Part shown: one piece after another, positions 10,030 to 17,633 of the stretch
Layout: each line of letters begins with the position of its first letter
Position numbering within the stretch: the stretch's first letter is position 1
Source of the DNA: CAZMVU01 sp964569295
Lineage (GTDB): Bacteria > Hydrogenedentota > Hydrogenedentia > Hydrogenedentales > JAGMZX01
Assembly (NCBI GenBank): GCA_964569295.1
Contig: CAZMVU010000080.1
Coordinates: 1-20,090, forward strand
DNA length: 20,090 nucleotides
Direction: 5' to 3'
Notes under the pieces: model-generated
What the model saw: only the letters and a program-made list of their open reading frames with translations
What the model was told of the DNA's origin: nothing
Database searches by the model: none
Translations under genes and position numbers: made by a program

Positions 10030-11981
10030 ACGCCCTGGGCGGATACCTGGCCAATGTGTTTCTGTCGCCGGCGGGCCTGGCGCTGCTGGGGATCATCCCG
10101 ATCATCGTGCTGCTCTACCTGTTGAAGCTGCGCCGCACCGAGGTGACCATCGCATCGACCATGCTGTGGCGCAAGCGCCTGCACGACCTCACGGCGAATG
10201 CCCCCTTCCAGCGGTTGCGTGCGAACCTGCTGCTTTTCCTGCAAATCCTCGCCATCGTGCTGCTGGCCATCGCTTTGGCACGGCCCTTCAGGCAGAGCGA
10301 GGCCCTGCCGGGCACGAACCATTGCATCGCCATTGACCGGTCGGCGAGCATGCAGGCCATCGAGGAAGACGGCGCCACCCGGCTCGACACCGCGAAGGAA
10401 AAGGCGCACGAACTTATCGACCAGTTGCAGGACGGCGGCCGCATGATGATTGTGTCCTTTGCGGAGTCGGCGGACGTCCTGTGCGAATTCACCGACGACA
10501 GGAGGCGGCTGCACCAGGCGGTCCGCAGCATCACGCCGGCGGACACGCGCACCCGCATCCGCGATGTGGCGAATGTGGTGCGTTCCCTGGCGCCGGACAA
10601 CCCGGATATCACCACCGTGGTGCAGGACATGCACGTGGTGCTCCTGAGCGACGGCAACCTTGCCGATGCCGATCTCCTGGGCACGGTGAACACAGAGATT
10701 ACGTATATGGGCGTGGGCAAAACGCGAGACAACGCGGGCATCGTGGCGCTGAGCGTGCGCCGCAACGAAGCCCAGGCCGGCGAGCGGCAGGTATTCATCC
10801 AGCTTTATAGCGACGCCGACACACCACGCCAGACCACACTGTCCCTCTACTACACGCCCACGCCCGAGGCCGAGCCCACGCTCCTGGCGGTCGAGGAAAT
10901 CACGCTGCCGCCGGGCGAAACGGTGCAGGAGGTTTTCGCGTTGCCGGAAATGGAAGAGGGCCTGCTGCGCGCGGTGATCGATGGGGAAGACGCGCTTGCC
11001 GTAGACAATACGGCGTGGGTCACGCTCTACCCGGAAACCCGGCGCAGTGTGCTTATCGTGAGCGATCCGGATGCGCTGAGCGCCTACTTCCTGCGCCGCG
11101 TCTTGCAGGTGGACCCGCAGGTCGAGGTCAGCCGGGCGCGGCCGGAAAGCTATGTCCCCACCGGCAACTACGGCCTCACCATCTTCAATGGCTGGGCGCC
11201 GGAAACGTTGCCGCCAGGCGCGCTCGTGTTCGTGGATGCGCCGCCGCCGGTTTCCGGCCTCGAGGTGGTGGGCGGCCTCGATAATCCGCCGGTGCTGGCC
11301 ACCGCCCGGGAGCACCCGCTCATGCGGCTGTTGAACCCGGCCAACCTGCGCGTGGGTACGGCGCGGCAGGTCATCCTGCCCGAGGGCGCCACGCCCCTGC
11401 TCACCACAAAGGACAGCGCGCTCATGGCCGATCTCAGCCACAGCACGCCGGGGGCGGGCGCGTGGGGCCAGGCCATTGTGTATATCGCGTTCGACCTCGA
11501 GGACAGCAACTGGCCGCTGCACCTGTCGTTCCCGCTGTTCTTCCAGAACCTGCTGGCGTGGATACCGGAGAGGGAACCCGCCTCGCAGACCGCCATTGCC
11601 ACCGGCGAATCCATCGAGATTCCACCGATCCAGGCGGACCAGCAGGACGCCGGCGCGACGGCCACGGTGCGCACGCCCACGGGCGAAACGTACTCTCTCG
11701 CACGCGACCCGCAGCGCCCGGTATACTTCGCTGGCGCCACGCACGCCGGCGCCTACAGCGTGAGCTGGGGCGGCGAGACGCGGTTCTATGCGGCGAACCT
11801 GCTGGAAAAGGGCGAGTCCGCCATCGCACCCGCCAAAACGCTGCCCTACGGCCGCGGCCAGCTCACCGCGCAGACGGGGGCCATACGCTACAACCAAGAG
11901 TTCCGCTGGCTCGCGCTTGGAATCGGCCTGGCGGTTCTGGTATTCGAGTGGTGGCTGTATAGCAGGAGGGCATGGCTATGA
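10026..11981 (+). CDS. BatA-like membrane VWA protein (aerotolerance regulator N-terminal domain)
   Basis: This 651-residue protein begins with the BatA-type N-terminal region: FLSPAGLALLGIIPIIVLL (12-30) is a membrane helix followed by KLRR. A second helix at about 66-84 ends in ARPF. A VWA domain follows, with MIDAS motif DRSAS (104-108) and LLSDGN (Asp209). The middle and C-terminal parts (about 230-620) are beta-rich and probably extracytoplasmic. A last helix (about 628-646) ends in YSRR. This architecture matches planctomycete and bacteroidete BatA/VWA proteins, which pair with MoxR and DUF58. ATG at 10026 overlaps the preceding TGA. A longer open frame upstream is a shadow of the DUF58 gene. 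The stop overlaps the next start (ATGA, 11978-11981). Confidence 0.92.
   Translation: MNALGGYLANVFLSPAGLALLGIIPIIVLLYLLKLRRTEVTIASTMLWRKRLHDLTANAPFQRLRANLLLFLQILAIVLLAIALARPFRQSEALPGTNHCIAIDRSASMQAIEEDGATRLDTAKEKAHELIDQLQDGGRMMIVSFAESADVLCEFTDDRRRLHQAVRSITPADTRTRIRDVANVVRSLAPDNPDITTVVQDMHVVLLSDGNLADADLLGTVNTEITYMGVGKTRDNAGIVALSVRRNEAQAGERQVFIQLYSDADTPRQTTLSLYYTPTPEAEPTLLAVEEITLPPGETVQEVFALPEMEEGLLRAVIDGEDALAVDNTAWVTLYPETRRSVLIVSDPDALSAYFLRRVLQVDPQVEVSRARPESYVPTGNYGLTIFNGWAPETLPPGALVFVDAPPPVSGLEVVGGLDNPPVLATAREHPLMRLLNPANLRVGTARQVILPEGATPLLTTKDSALMADLSHSTPGAGAWGQAIVYIAFDLEDSNWPLHLSFPLFFQNLLAWIPEREPASQTAIATGESIEIPPIQADQQDAGATATVRTPTGETYSLARDPQRPVYFAGATHAGAYSVSWGGETRFYAANLLEKGESAIAPAKTLPYGRGQLTAQTGAIRYNQEFRWLALGIGLAVLVFEWWLYSRRAWL
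11964..11969 (+). promoter_or_regulatory. Ribosome binding site that decides the start at 11978
   Basis: AGGAGG at 11964-11969 is the strongest Shine-Dalgarno match at any junction of the operon. It stands 8 bases from ATG 11978 but only 2 bases from ATG 11972. With the ATGA overlap to the upstream stop, it marks 11978 as the original start of the following gene, despite the repeat that now follows. Confidence 0.7.
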
Positions 11982-14800
11982 CGGGAGAAAAAAGTGAGAC
12001 AGTAACCTTTTTTTGCAATCTTGTGGCTGAACAGACCGAACACCCGCGATTTTGCAAAAAAAGGTTACTGTCCCTCTTTTTTGTCCTCTGCTCGGCGTGT
12101 GTTCTCCACAAGCCGCAAAGAAAGGGACAGTCCCTGCTCGGGGACTCGCGAGGACAGTCCCTTTGTTTGCTCGAATCGATTTGGAAGGTTGCCGGCTACG
12201 TCCGTGTTCTTCTGCCCTTGCTGCTGCTCGTCTGCACCGGCGCAATGGCGCAGGAGATCAGCGTCAACCTGTTCATCAACCATGGCACCGCCTACCGCGA
12301 CAGCGCGTGGGCGCCGGTCGACGTGTTGGTAGAAAACCGGTTGCGCGACATCGACGGGTTCGTCGAGGTGCGGCTCTACGACGCTGCGGACCGCCTGCAA
12401 CACCCCATCTACCGGCTGCCGGCGCAAAGTCCCGCGCCCTCGACGAAGCGGTTCCGGCTGCACTGCCTGTTCGTGAACACGGCGCGGATCGAGGCGCGGC
12501 TGTACCATGGCGCGCGCGAGGTCGAGGAGGGGCGCAGTTGGATGGGCATTACGCCCATCGGCGCGCAGGACTTTCTGTGCCTCGTGCTCGACGACAAACC
12601 GGAGCACTACGGGTTCCTGAGCAGCGCGCTCTACGAAGGTCAGGATGTCCGCTACTACCGCGAGACCTTGAACAGCGGGCAACTGCAATTCCTCGCGGAT
12701 CTGCCCCAGTGCTACGCGCCCTTTGATGTCATTATTCTCGGCGATATCGACCCGGAGCGTGTGAGCCCGCACCACCGCGAGGTGCTCGAGCGCTACGTGC
12801 GCGGCGGCGGCACACTGGCGGTGTTCACGGGAGAGCATGCCGGCCGCCTTGCGGACTCCTGGGTGGCCGAGTTGGCGGGGGTGAGCATCGGCGCGAAGCG
12901 CACCTACAGCGAGGACGAGCTGGCGGCGCGGGTGTTCTCACAGGCGCCCGATGCGGACGCACACCCGGAACGAAGCGGCGAACTCGCCACATTGACGCCC
13001 GTCGAGGAGTACGTGGCGCGGCTTGGCCGCGACCCGGTGCTCGCGGTGCGGCGGCCCCTGGGCGACGGCCAGGTGGTCACGTTCGCGCTGGATGCCGCCA
13101 GCGGCCTGCTCACCCGGAACACCGGCTACCACACGCTCTGGCGCCAGCTCAACGAGAACCGCAACGCGCCGCCCGAAATCAACCTGCACAATGCCCGGCG
13201 ATCGCTCTATCACCTGCCCTTCGTGGCGGGGGTCGAGCTGGTGCCGGCCGCGTCGGTAATCATGTTTCTCGTGCTGTACTTTCTTGTAGCCATTGTAGGC
13301 AATTGGGTGTTCTGGAACTACTATAAGCGGCGCGAGTACGCCTGGGTGTGCCTCGTGCTTTTGTCTTTCGCCTTCACGGGCTATGCCATGTTCTACGGCA
13401 CCCAGGGGCGCGCGGGGCGCACCGAGCTCGAGCAGATCGAACTGCTCCACGTGCCGTGCCACACGCGTCCCATGCCGGGCGAGGCCGACTGCGCCTACAC
13501 AGGCCTCGTGGGCGTGCTGGCGAAGGGCAGCGCCACCTACAGCGGCGGCCTCACGCGCGACACAGCCCTGGCCGCCGGCTTCGAGGCCTACCTCGGCGGC
13601 ATGAGCGGCGGTGAAACCGGCCCCTTCTACTTTTACCAGGGTGATCCGGGGCGCATCGAGGGCATGCATATCGGCGCGAGCGCTATGCGGCTGCTGCGCA
13701 TCGACGACCGTATTCTGCTGCCTGGCGCACTGCGCGGCACGGCGCATGCCGCCGGCGCCCGCATCGAAGCGGCCGTCGTAAACGAGACGGGCATCCCCTT
13801 CAATGACGTTATCGTGATGTACAACGACGCCTATGTGCCCCTGGAAAAGACGGACACGGGCTGGGAGTCCACAGGCAGCGGCACCATGAAACCAACCCAG
13901 GCCATGCCGCCGGGTATTGGCGGCGCCGCGCAGGGGATGCCAGGCGGGAACGAGGGCTTCGCCCGGTGGCGGGAGAGCTTCCGCACCTTCTTGTTCTCGT
14001 TCGACCCGAACACATCCCCGCCGCCCAGCCAACAGACCAACAAGGACGAAGCGTATCTCCTGGCCTATGCGGATGCGCCGCCCCTGGGCGCATTCGTGCC
14101 GGAGCAGGGCGCCGAGGCCAACCTGCACGCCTTGCTCGTGATCGCGCGGCTGCCGCTGGCCAATACACAGACGGAATTCGACACCCTTGACTGGGAAGGT
14201 CCGGCAGCACCGCCCACGGAAACGGCAGCCCGGGAACGCGGCGCACCGGCGCACAGCGCGAATGGGCCGGATTACGAAGGTTTCCGACGTGTGCCGGTGC
14301 CCATTACCGCGATCGGACAGCACAAACGCATGACAAACGAAGACGGGAAAGGGCCGCTGCAACTGCACCAACACGAAATTTTCAACCAGGCGCCAAACCT
14401 CACCTACAGCGGCTCGGTACAGATTGTGGCCGAGTTGGGCGGTCTTCTCCCGTTGGTTGCCGGGGCCCGCCTCGTTGTCGAGGTATGGATTCCCTTCGGT
14501 CTGTACACGCCCACGGAACTGGCCGATAATTTGATTCTCGTGCCAACGGCGGCGCCGGGCATGGAGACCGGCGTGGCCATACCCATCAACCCCGAGCGCC
14601 TGGTGGCCACAAACGAAAGCCAACGCCTATCGTTCCGCCGGTTCCACGTCGAAATCCCGCTCGAGGCACACGCGCTGCCCGCGGATGGGCAAGTGCGGTT
14701 CGAGTTGCAGACGGCCGGGCTGCGCAGGCCGCCGGATCTGCATGTCTATCCCGCGGCGGAATTGCTTCTTCCCGAAGGCCCGAACACGGAGGCGCCCTGA
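11978..14800 (+). CDS. Large membrane-anchored exported protein with repeat-derived N-terminal extension
   Basis: No named family is recognised. From ATG 11978 the product is 940 residues. Residues from about 4 to 64 are translated from the palindromic repeat element and look non-native. The true export signal appears to be residues 71-91 (VAGYVRVLLPLLLLVCTGAMA, then Q). A TTG at 12167, with GAGGAC upstream, would give a normal-length signal peptide and is the alternative start. After a beta-rich domain comes a GATase1-like segment (about 197-290) ending RYVRGGGTLAVFTGE. Two membrane helices (about 422-445 and 454-474) follow, with a second large domain at about 480-940 containing a Met/Pro/Gly-rich loop near 630-650. 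Proteins of this shape accompany BatA/MoxR and ABC genes in planctomycete-like clusters. One base separates its stop from the ABC ATPase start. The role is unknown; bridging the VWA and ABC modules is a guess. Confidence 0.8.
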   Translation: MTGEKSETVTFFCNLVAEQTEHPRFCKKRLLSLFFVLCSACVLHKPQRKGQSLLGDSRGQSLCLLESIWKVAGYVRVLLPLLLLVCTGAMAQEISVNLFINHGTAYRDSAWAPVDVLVENRLRDIDGFVEVRLYDAADRLQHPIYRLPAQSPAPSTKRFRLHCLFVNTARIEARLYHGAREVEEGRSWMGITPIGAQDFLCLVLDDKPEHYGFLSSALYEGQDVRYYRETLNSGQLQFLADLPQCYAPFDVIILGDIDPERVSPHHREVLERYVRGGGTLAVFTGEHAGRLADSWVAELAGVSIGAKRTYSEDELAARVFSQAPDADAHPERSGELATLTPVEEYVARLGRDPVLAVRRPLGDGQVVTFALDAASGLLTRNTGYHTLWRQLNENRNAPPEINLHNARRSLYHLPFVAGVELVPAASVIMFLVLYFLVAIVGNWVFWNYYKRREYAWVCLVLLSFAFTGYAMFYGTQGRAGRTELEQIELLHVPCHTRPMPGEADCAYTGLVGVLAKGSATYSGGLTRDTALAAGFEAYLGGMSGGETGPFYFYQGDPGRIEGMHIGASAMRLLRIDDRILLPGALRGTAHAAGARIEAAVVNETGIPFNDVIVMYNDAYVPLEKTDTGWESTGSGTMKPTQAMPPGIGGAAQGMPGGNEGFARWRESFRTFLFSFDPNTSPPPSQQTNKDEAYLLAYADAPPLGAFVPEQGAEANLHALLVIARLPLANTQTEFDTLDWEGPAAPPTETAARERGAPAHSANGPDYEGFRRVPVPITAIGQHKRMTNEDGKGPLQLHQHEIFNQAPNLTYSGSVQIVAELGGLLPLVAGARLVVEVWIPFGLYTPTELADNLILVPTAAPGMETGVAIPINPERLVATNESQRLSFRRFHVEIPLEAHALPADGQVRFELQTAGLRRPPDLHVYPAAELLLPEGPNTEAP
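11985..12085. repeat. REP-like inverted repeat pair, copy 2a, inside the coding region
   Basis: Two 34-base arms, 11985-12018 and 12052-12085, are inverted copies matching at 31 of 34 positions by eye, around a 33-base loop. The shared 20-base stretch is TTGCAAAAAAAGGTTACTGT (plus orientation at 12052). The core is the same as in the element at 5143-5157. Paired head-to-head arms of this sort are typical of BIME/REP doublets, which in known cases are moved by IS200-like RAYT transposases. No such transposase lies in this window. Confidence 0.85.
12116..12169. repeat. REP-like inverted repeat, copy 2b (GGGACAGTCCC type)
   Basis: Arms 12116-12133 and 12152-12169 are inverted copies with two mismatches in 18 bases. 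The left arm contains GGGACAGTCCC, itself palindromic. A small internal palindrome (CTCG/CGAG) lies in the loop. It directly abuts copy 2a and appears to be part of one composite element of about 185 bases. The following sequence is the hydrophobic signal segment of the host gene. Confidence 0.75.
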
Positions 14801-14801
14801 C

Positions 14802-15731
14802 ATGGCGGTTATCGAAATCACGGGACTGCACAAAAGGTACCGGGAGCTCCTCGCGCTGAAGGGGATCGACCTCACCATCGAGGAGGGGGATATCTACGGG
14901 TTCATCGGCCCGAACGGCGCGGGCAAGACCACGACCATCCGCATCCTCGCGACGCTGCTCGCGCCAAGCGGCGGCACGGCGAAGGTGATGGACATGGATG
15001 TCACCCGCAAGCCCTACGAGGTGAAGCGTGTGGTGGGATATATGCCGGACTTCTTCGGTGTGTACGACGGTATGCGCCTCAAGGAGTACCTCGATTTCTT
15101 CGGCGCAGCCTACAAGATTCCCGCAAAACAGCGGCGCGCTATCATCGACGATGTGCTCGAGCTGACCGACCTCACCTCGCGGGCGGACGATTTCGTGAGC
15201 GCGTTTTCCCGCGGGTTAAAGCAGCGCTGTTGCCTCGCCAAGACGCTTATCCATGATCCGAAGGTGTTGCTGCTGGACGAACCGGCCTCGGGGCTCGACC
15301 CGCGCGCACGCCTCGAGATCAAGGAGTTGCTCAAGACCCTGCGCGACATGGGCAAGACCATCCTCATCTCATCGCACATCCTCTCCGAACTCGCGGACAT
15401 GTGCAACAAGGTCGCCATCATCGAGCGGGGGCAACTGCTGGCCGACGGCGACTACCGCGCCATCCTCGACGGCATCCGCCAAGCGCGCCAGCTTCGTGTG
15501 CAGGTGCTGAACCCGGACGATACGACAGCGGACACGCTGCGCGCCATTCCCGGTGTGCAGGAAGTGGCACAGACGGGCGATGAGTTCCTCATCGAGACCG
15601 TGTATGAAAGAACCCGTTTCGGCGAAATTCTTCAGGCGCTCATCGACCGGAAGGTCCACGTGGTCGGGTTCAGCGAGAAGGAAGGCTCCTTGGAGGAAGT
15701 CTTCCTCCATGTGACGAAGGGGGGCGTGTGA
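14802..15731 (+). CDS. ABC-2-type transporter ATP-binding protein
   Basis: This 309-residue ABC ATPase is of the multidrug/ABC-2 exporter type (CcmA/NosF-like). Walker A is GPNGAGKT (36-43), Walker B is KVLLLDEP (154-161) with catalytic Glu160, and the H-loop is ISSH (189-192). The signature is FSRGLKQR (135-142) rather than LSGGQ, and the Q-loop position reads GYMPDFFG, with Asp where Gln is usual. From memory, both changes occur together in a recognisable subfamily of ABC-2 ATPases, so the enzyme is probably active. A C-terminal domain of about 85 residues follows, as in that subfamily. The start ATG 14802 is one base after the upstream stop. The end overlaps the permease start (GTGA). It should energise the two following permeases from the cytoplasmic face. 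Confidence 0.95.
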   Translation: MAVIEITGLHKRYRELLALKGIDLTIEEGDIYGFIGPNGAGKTTTIRILATLLAPSGGTAKVMDMDVTRKPYEVKRVVGYMPDFFGVYDGMRLKEYLDFFGAAYKIPAKQRRAIIDDVLELTDLTSRADDFVSAFSRGLKQRCCLAKTLIHDPKVLLLDEPASGLDPRARLEIKELLKTLRDMGKTILISSHILSELADMCNKVAIIERGQLLADGDYRAILDGIRQARQLRVQVLNPDDTTADTLRAIPGVQEVAQTGDEFLIETVYERTRFGEILQALIDRKVHVVGFSEKEGSLEEVFLHVTKGGV

Positions 15732-17608
15732 GCACCATCTTTACGCAACAACTCTCGTGGCTGCCGCAGGGCGGGCGCGCGCTGGTGCGCCGTGAGCTCC
15801 TGACCACGCTGCGCGCCTGGGCGCCCTACCTGAGCATGGCGTTGCTGCTGGTGGCCGTGTCGGTCTTTGTGCTGAGCCAATGGCCGGAAGACATGGCCGA
15901 CGCACTATCGAACGCCGCCGATCTCTCGCAGGGTTTCCTGCAAACCATCGGGCTCGCGCAGCTCGCGACGGGGCTGCTGTTGCTCCCGGCGGTAGCGGGC
16001 AGCGCCTTCGCCACCGAGCGCGACCGCGGCTCCTACGATCTGCTGCGCACCACGCTCATCAGCCCGGGTGGTATGGTACTGGGCAAGGCGCTGAATGCGC
16101 TCGGCATCTACCTGCTGGTCGTCGCGGCCACGCTCCCGCTGCTGGGCATCGTGTTCTTTCTCGTGGGGGTGAGTGCGAATGCACTGGTCTACCAGGCGCT
16201 GCTGGTGCTGACCAGCGCGCTGTCCTGCGTGGCGGGCGGGCTGTGGGCGTCGGCGCGGTTCAAGCGCACGGTGGTGTGCATCACTGTGGCCTATGTTGCC
16301 ATGCTTACCTTCCAGGGGCTGCCCTTTTATATCATCGGGCTCTTTTTCGAACTGCTCTCGAGCACCTTCTTCTACGATATCCCCTACATTGACCTGCCCA
16401 TGCAGTTTATCAACGGCCTGGCGGACCTGTTCCCCGGCGCCGGTTACGGTCCCTTGAAGCTGCTGCGTATTGTCAGCCCGGTGCATGATTTCGTGTTCGC
16501 GCCGGGGGACATCGCCAACCCGCTCGTGGCGCACCCGGCCATCGCCTACCAATGCGGCCTTGCCGTGCTGTTTCTCTACGGCGCCTTGCGGCATGTACGC
16601 CGGCCGGAAGAAACGGTGTCCACGCCGCCGCGCCGCCGCAACCGCGACACGCTCTTCCATGTAGGCACGCGGCGCGTGCCCTACTACCTCATCGATCCGG
16701 CAAAGCGCCCAGGCCCGATTCCCGATGGCCAGAATCCGATGCGGCTGCGGGAACTGCGCTTCGGCCTGCTCGGCCGCTCGACCACCCTGGTGCGCATCTT
16801 CTATGTGTTCGTCGCCTTCGACATGCTGCTCTTTTCGCTGGGTGCGCTCGAATGGCAATATGAAAGCGAGCTCCTGGGCATGGGGATGATGCTGAGCATG
16901 AGCGCGGCGGTGGTGTTCGGACCCGCCCTGCTGGCCGCGCTCTTCACACGCGAGTATACCCAGGGCAACCTCGACATGCTCCGCATGACCTTGCTCTCAC
17001 CCGACGAAGTGCTCGCGGGCAAACTCGCCGGCGCCGCGGTCAACTTTCTTGCCATGCTGCTGCCGGCGGTGGTGGTTGGCATGGGGGTGACCATCGTCGC
17101 CATGCATCTCGGCGCGTTTGTCACCTGGTTGAGCGTCTTGACGGCGCTGCTGATAGGCACGATCACGCTAGCGGTCGTGGGTGCGTGCGTGCTGTCATTC
17201 ACACTGACCGGCGCCCTCTTCACGCGGCGCACGGTGCCCAGTTTCGTGGCGAGCTACGCCTTGTGCGCGCTGCTGCTCATCGCGCCGTGGTTCCTGGCGG
17301 AGCGCGCCGCTGCCTCGGTCTGGCCGAGTCCCTACCGCATGCAGCAGTACAACTGGAACTGGCGCTATACCCCCGAGTTCGATAAGCTCTACGGCCAATA
17401 CCTCCTGGGGCGGGACATCGCGCAGGTTGCCTCGCCGATTATGGCGTGCTGGCTCGCCGTGGACCAGCCCGGCGCCTCGGACAGCTTCTTCCACCGGCCG
17501 CGCCGCTTCCTCATTTGGGGCGTGAGCATGGCGGTCTACTCTATTCTGGCGGCGCTGGGTCTTGTCGTGGGGCGCAGACTCTTCCACTGGCGCTACCGCC
17601 CCGGATAA
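15728..17608 (+). CDS. ABC-2-type permease, internally duplicated (first of two)
   Basis: This integral membrane protein of 626 residues contains two ABC-2-like halves in one chain. The conserved cytoplasmic motif appears as ERDRGSYDLLRTTLISP (97-113) and again as REYTQGNLDMLRMTLLSP (408-425). Each is followed by a GK and a helix. Hydrophobic helices cluster at about 32-50, 75-94, 122-147, 155-175, 182-210 and 272-290 in the first half, and at 354-373, 383-405, 434-458, 466-500, 505-525 and 595-615 in the second. A basic loop (about 290-350) joins the halves. The start is GTG at 15728, overlapping the ATPase stop. It ends 25 bases before a related permease. With the ATPase it would form an exporter; the substrate is not evident. 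Confidence 0.9.
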   Translation: MSTIFTQQLSWLPQGGRALVRRELLTTLRAWAPYLSMALLLVAVSVFVLSQWPEDMADALSNAADLSQGFLQTIGLAQLATGLLLLPAVAGSAFATERDRGSYDLLRTTLISPGGMVLGKALNALGIYLLVVAATLPLLGIVFFLVGVSANALVYQALLVLTSALSCVAGGLWASARFKRTVVCITVAYVAMLTFQGLPFYIIGLFFELLSSTFFYDIPYIDLPMQFINGLADLFPGAGYGPLKLLRIVSPVHDFVFAPGDIANPLVAHPAIAYQCGLAVLFLYGALRHVRRPEETVSTPPRRRNRDTLFHVGTRRVPYYLIDPAKRPGPIPDGQNPMRLRELRFGLLGRSTTLVRIFYVFVAFDMLLFSLGALEWQYESELLGMGMMLSMSAAVVFGPALLAALFTREYTQGNLDMLRMTLLSPDEVLAGKLAGAAVNFLAMLLPAVVVGMGVTIVAMHLGAFVTWLSVLTALLIGTITLAVVGACVLSFTLTGALFTRRTVPSFVASYALCALLLIAPWFLAERAAASVWPSPYRMQQYNWNWRYTPEFDKLYGQYLLGRDIAQVASPIMACWLAVDQPGASDSFFHRPRRFLIWGVSMAVYSILAALGLVVGRRLFHWRYRPG

Positions 17609-17633
17609 CCCAACCCGCAGAAAGGACACACGC

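Noticed and set aside
9762..11897. Long minus-strand open frame of about 711 codons
   Set aside because: It lies opposite the DUF58 and BatA-like genes, whose families and overlapping start/stop codons are clear. The translation is His/Arg/Gly-rich without motifs, the usual antisense shadow in high-GC DNA.
12059..12085. Rho-independent terminator reading of the repeat with its T-run
   Set aside because: The T-run belongs to a repeated palindromic element whose hairpin is A/T-rich at its base, lies inside an open reading frame, and is followed by seven more kilobases of tightly spaced operon genes.
12938..14623. Long minus-strand open frame of about 561 codons
   Set aside because: It is antisense to the large exported protein, with composition typical of a shadow and no recognisable domain or ribosome binding site.
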